14,626 nt of DNA, taken from the NCBI GenBank assembly GCA_910586605.1, contig CAJUJR010000073.1:1-14626 (forward strand). Reading direction: 5' to 3'. This DNA is from an uncultured Lachnospiraceae bacterium (GTDB lineage: Bacteria; Bacillota; Clostridia; Lachnospirales; Lachnospiraceae). A program made the translations under genes and the position numbers. The notes below the pieces were generated by a model. The model did no database searches, was not told the origin of the DNA, and saw nothing but the letters and a program-made list of their open reading frames with translations. Positions 13,618 to 14,626 of the stretch are shown here, one piece after another (positions within the stretch are counted from its first letter, which is position 1; every line of letters starts with the position of its first letter).

Positions 13618-14626
13618 TTATTTATACATCGGGCCGTAAGCTGCACATGCACGGAAATCCTGCCCTTCTTTGTCCATACCAAATGCATTCCATGCAGCCG
13701 GGCGGAAAATATCCTCCTCTGGCACATTATGCATACATACCGGAATACGCAGGATTGATGCCAGCGTAATTAAATCAGCCCCGATATGCCCATAACTGGT
13801 TGCACCATGATTAGCCCCCCAGTTATTCATAACATCATATGCAGTCTTAAATGCCCCTTCCCCGGTAATCCTTGGCGCAAACCAAGTACATGGCCAGGTA
13901 TAATCTGTCCGCTTCCAGATTTTATCAGATACCTCTTCCGGAAGTTCTACTGTAAAGCCTTCGCAAATCTGGAGAACCGGCCCTAAATTTTTAACAAGAT
14001 TTAAACGCAGCATTGTTACCGGCATTTCTGCCCTTGTCAGATAGCGGGAAGAAAAACCGCCCCCACGGAAATATCCATTATCTGCTGCACACCATTCCGT
14101 TGCATCCAGGCATGCTTTCTGGTCTTCCTCTGTCATCTCCCAAAATGGCTTCATCACCCCATTGCCATTTTCATCCTTTACTTCACCACAAGCATCTAGG
14201 CAGGCAGCGCCGGAATTAATCAAATGCAAGAACCCACCCGCTTCTTTAGCAGCCCCTTCCAGTTCATAACCTGTTGCCTTTTTAACAGCCTCCGGGCTCC
14301 AATATGTACGGACGTCTGCAAAAATTTGGGCACGCCCTGTCAAAAGTTTCATAAACAACATCCCAAGCCCATTTAAAGTATCATTCTCCGTAGCAAGGAT
14401 ATATGGCTCCCTCGCCCCACGCCAATCAAAGGAGGAATTTAAAATAGCCTCTGCGAAATCACCATTTGGGTAGAAATCTGTCCACTGCCTCTGTCCTTGG
14501 AATCCTGCAGCAATTGCATTATGCCCAACTGCCTCCTCTTCCCTCCCTTCGGGAAGTTTCTTGTTTCCATTCGTATTGCCCTCTGTACGCCTTGGGCTGG
14601 TCGATCCGGAAAACCTTACCCTGTCC
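13618..14626 (-). CDS. fucI: L-fucose isomerase, C-terminal part (gene runs off the window)
   Basis: FucI converts L-fucose to L-fuculose (and often D-arabinose to D-ribulose), the first step of fucose catabolism. The frame is open from the stop at 13618 to the window end, about 335 codons; the N-terminal half is missing. Motifs match the family closely: GHNAIAAGFQGQRQWTD, FDWRGAREPYILATENDTLNG, FADVRTYWSPEAV, NWGANHGATSYGHIGADL and RIPVCMHNVPEED. By family knowledge the metal ligands are the Glu of ATEND, the Asp of FADVR and the His of CMHNV; all three are present. An internal ATG at 14361 is not a plausible start because strong homology continues upstream. Beyond about 14570 the residues stop resembling the family although the frame stays open, so the last 50 or so bases may contain sequence errors or real divergence. 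Fucose use suits a mucin- or milk-glycan-fed gut organism. Confidence 0.95.
   Translation of the reverse strand, partial: DRVRFSGSTSPRRTEGNTNGNKKLPEGREEEAVGHNAIAAGFQGQRQWTDFYPNGDFAEAILNSSFDWRGAREPYILATENDTLNGLGMLFMKLLTGRAQIFADVRTYWSPEAVKKATGYELEGAAKEAGGFLHLINSGAACLDACGEVKDENGNGVMKPFWEMTEEDQKACLDATEWCAADNGYFRGGGFSSRYLTRAEMPVTMLRLNLVKNLGPVLQICEGFTVELPEEVSDKIWKRTDYTWPCTWFAPRITGEGAFKTAYDVMNNWGANHGATSYGHIGADLITLASILRIPVCMHNVPEEDIFRPAAWNAFGMDKEGQDFRACAAYGPMYK

Overview
This window looks like chromosomal DNA from an endospore-forming gut clostridium, most likely a member of the Lachnospiraceae. That is inferred from protein character (YyaC sporulation protein, a compact clostridial glycogen phosphorylase, a LysM membrane protein), the AT-leaning base composition, strong GGAGG ribosome-binding sites and promoters with a TATGn element before the -10. 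Every gene is on the minus strand except yyaC. No rRNA, tRNA, CRISPR array, insertion sequence or prophage gene was seen.

Layout from high to low coordinates, the direction of transcription for most genes. (1) 13618-14626: the C-terminal part of an L-fucose isomerase gene that runs off the window, ending in a strong terminator. (2) 8852-13447: a promoter and an operon of MoxR AAA+ ATPase, DUF58 protein and a large TgpA-type transglutaminase membrane protein. The cistrons are tightly coupled: moxR and the DUF58 gene share ATGA, and a 21-codon minicistron appears to bridge the DUF58 gene to the transglutaminase gene through two further ATGA overlaps. (3) 6328-8728: glycogen phosphorylase with its own promoter and a textbook terminator. 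(4) 6065-6244: a 59-codon gene for a small single-pass membrane protein, easily missed by annotation length cut-offs. (5) 2218-6044: a promoter and an apparent operon pfk-dnaX-ybaB-recR, joining a glycolytic kinase to the classical dnaX-ybaB-recR replication and repair cluster. (6) 1574-2182, plus strand: yyaC, convergent with recR, with a sigma-F-like promoter. (7) 60-1340: a gene divergent from yyaC for a membrane protein with an extracellular LysM domain and a cytosolic N-terminal domain that may be a degenerate MPN/JAMM fold.

Functionally the window holds carbon metabolism (fucose isomerisation, glycogen breakdown, the committed step of glycolysis), DNA replication and recombinational repair, sporulation, and envelope-associated systems. 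Most is ordinary chromosomal content. The parts most worth a second look are the LysM protein's N-terminal domain, the small membrane protein, the minicistron relay, the pfk-dnaX linkage, and a short intergenic element present twice.
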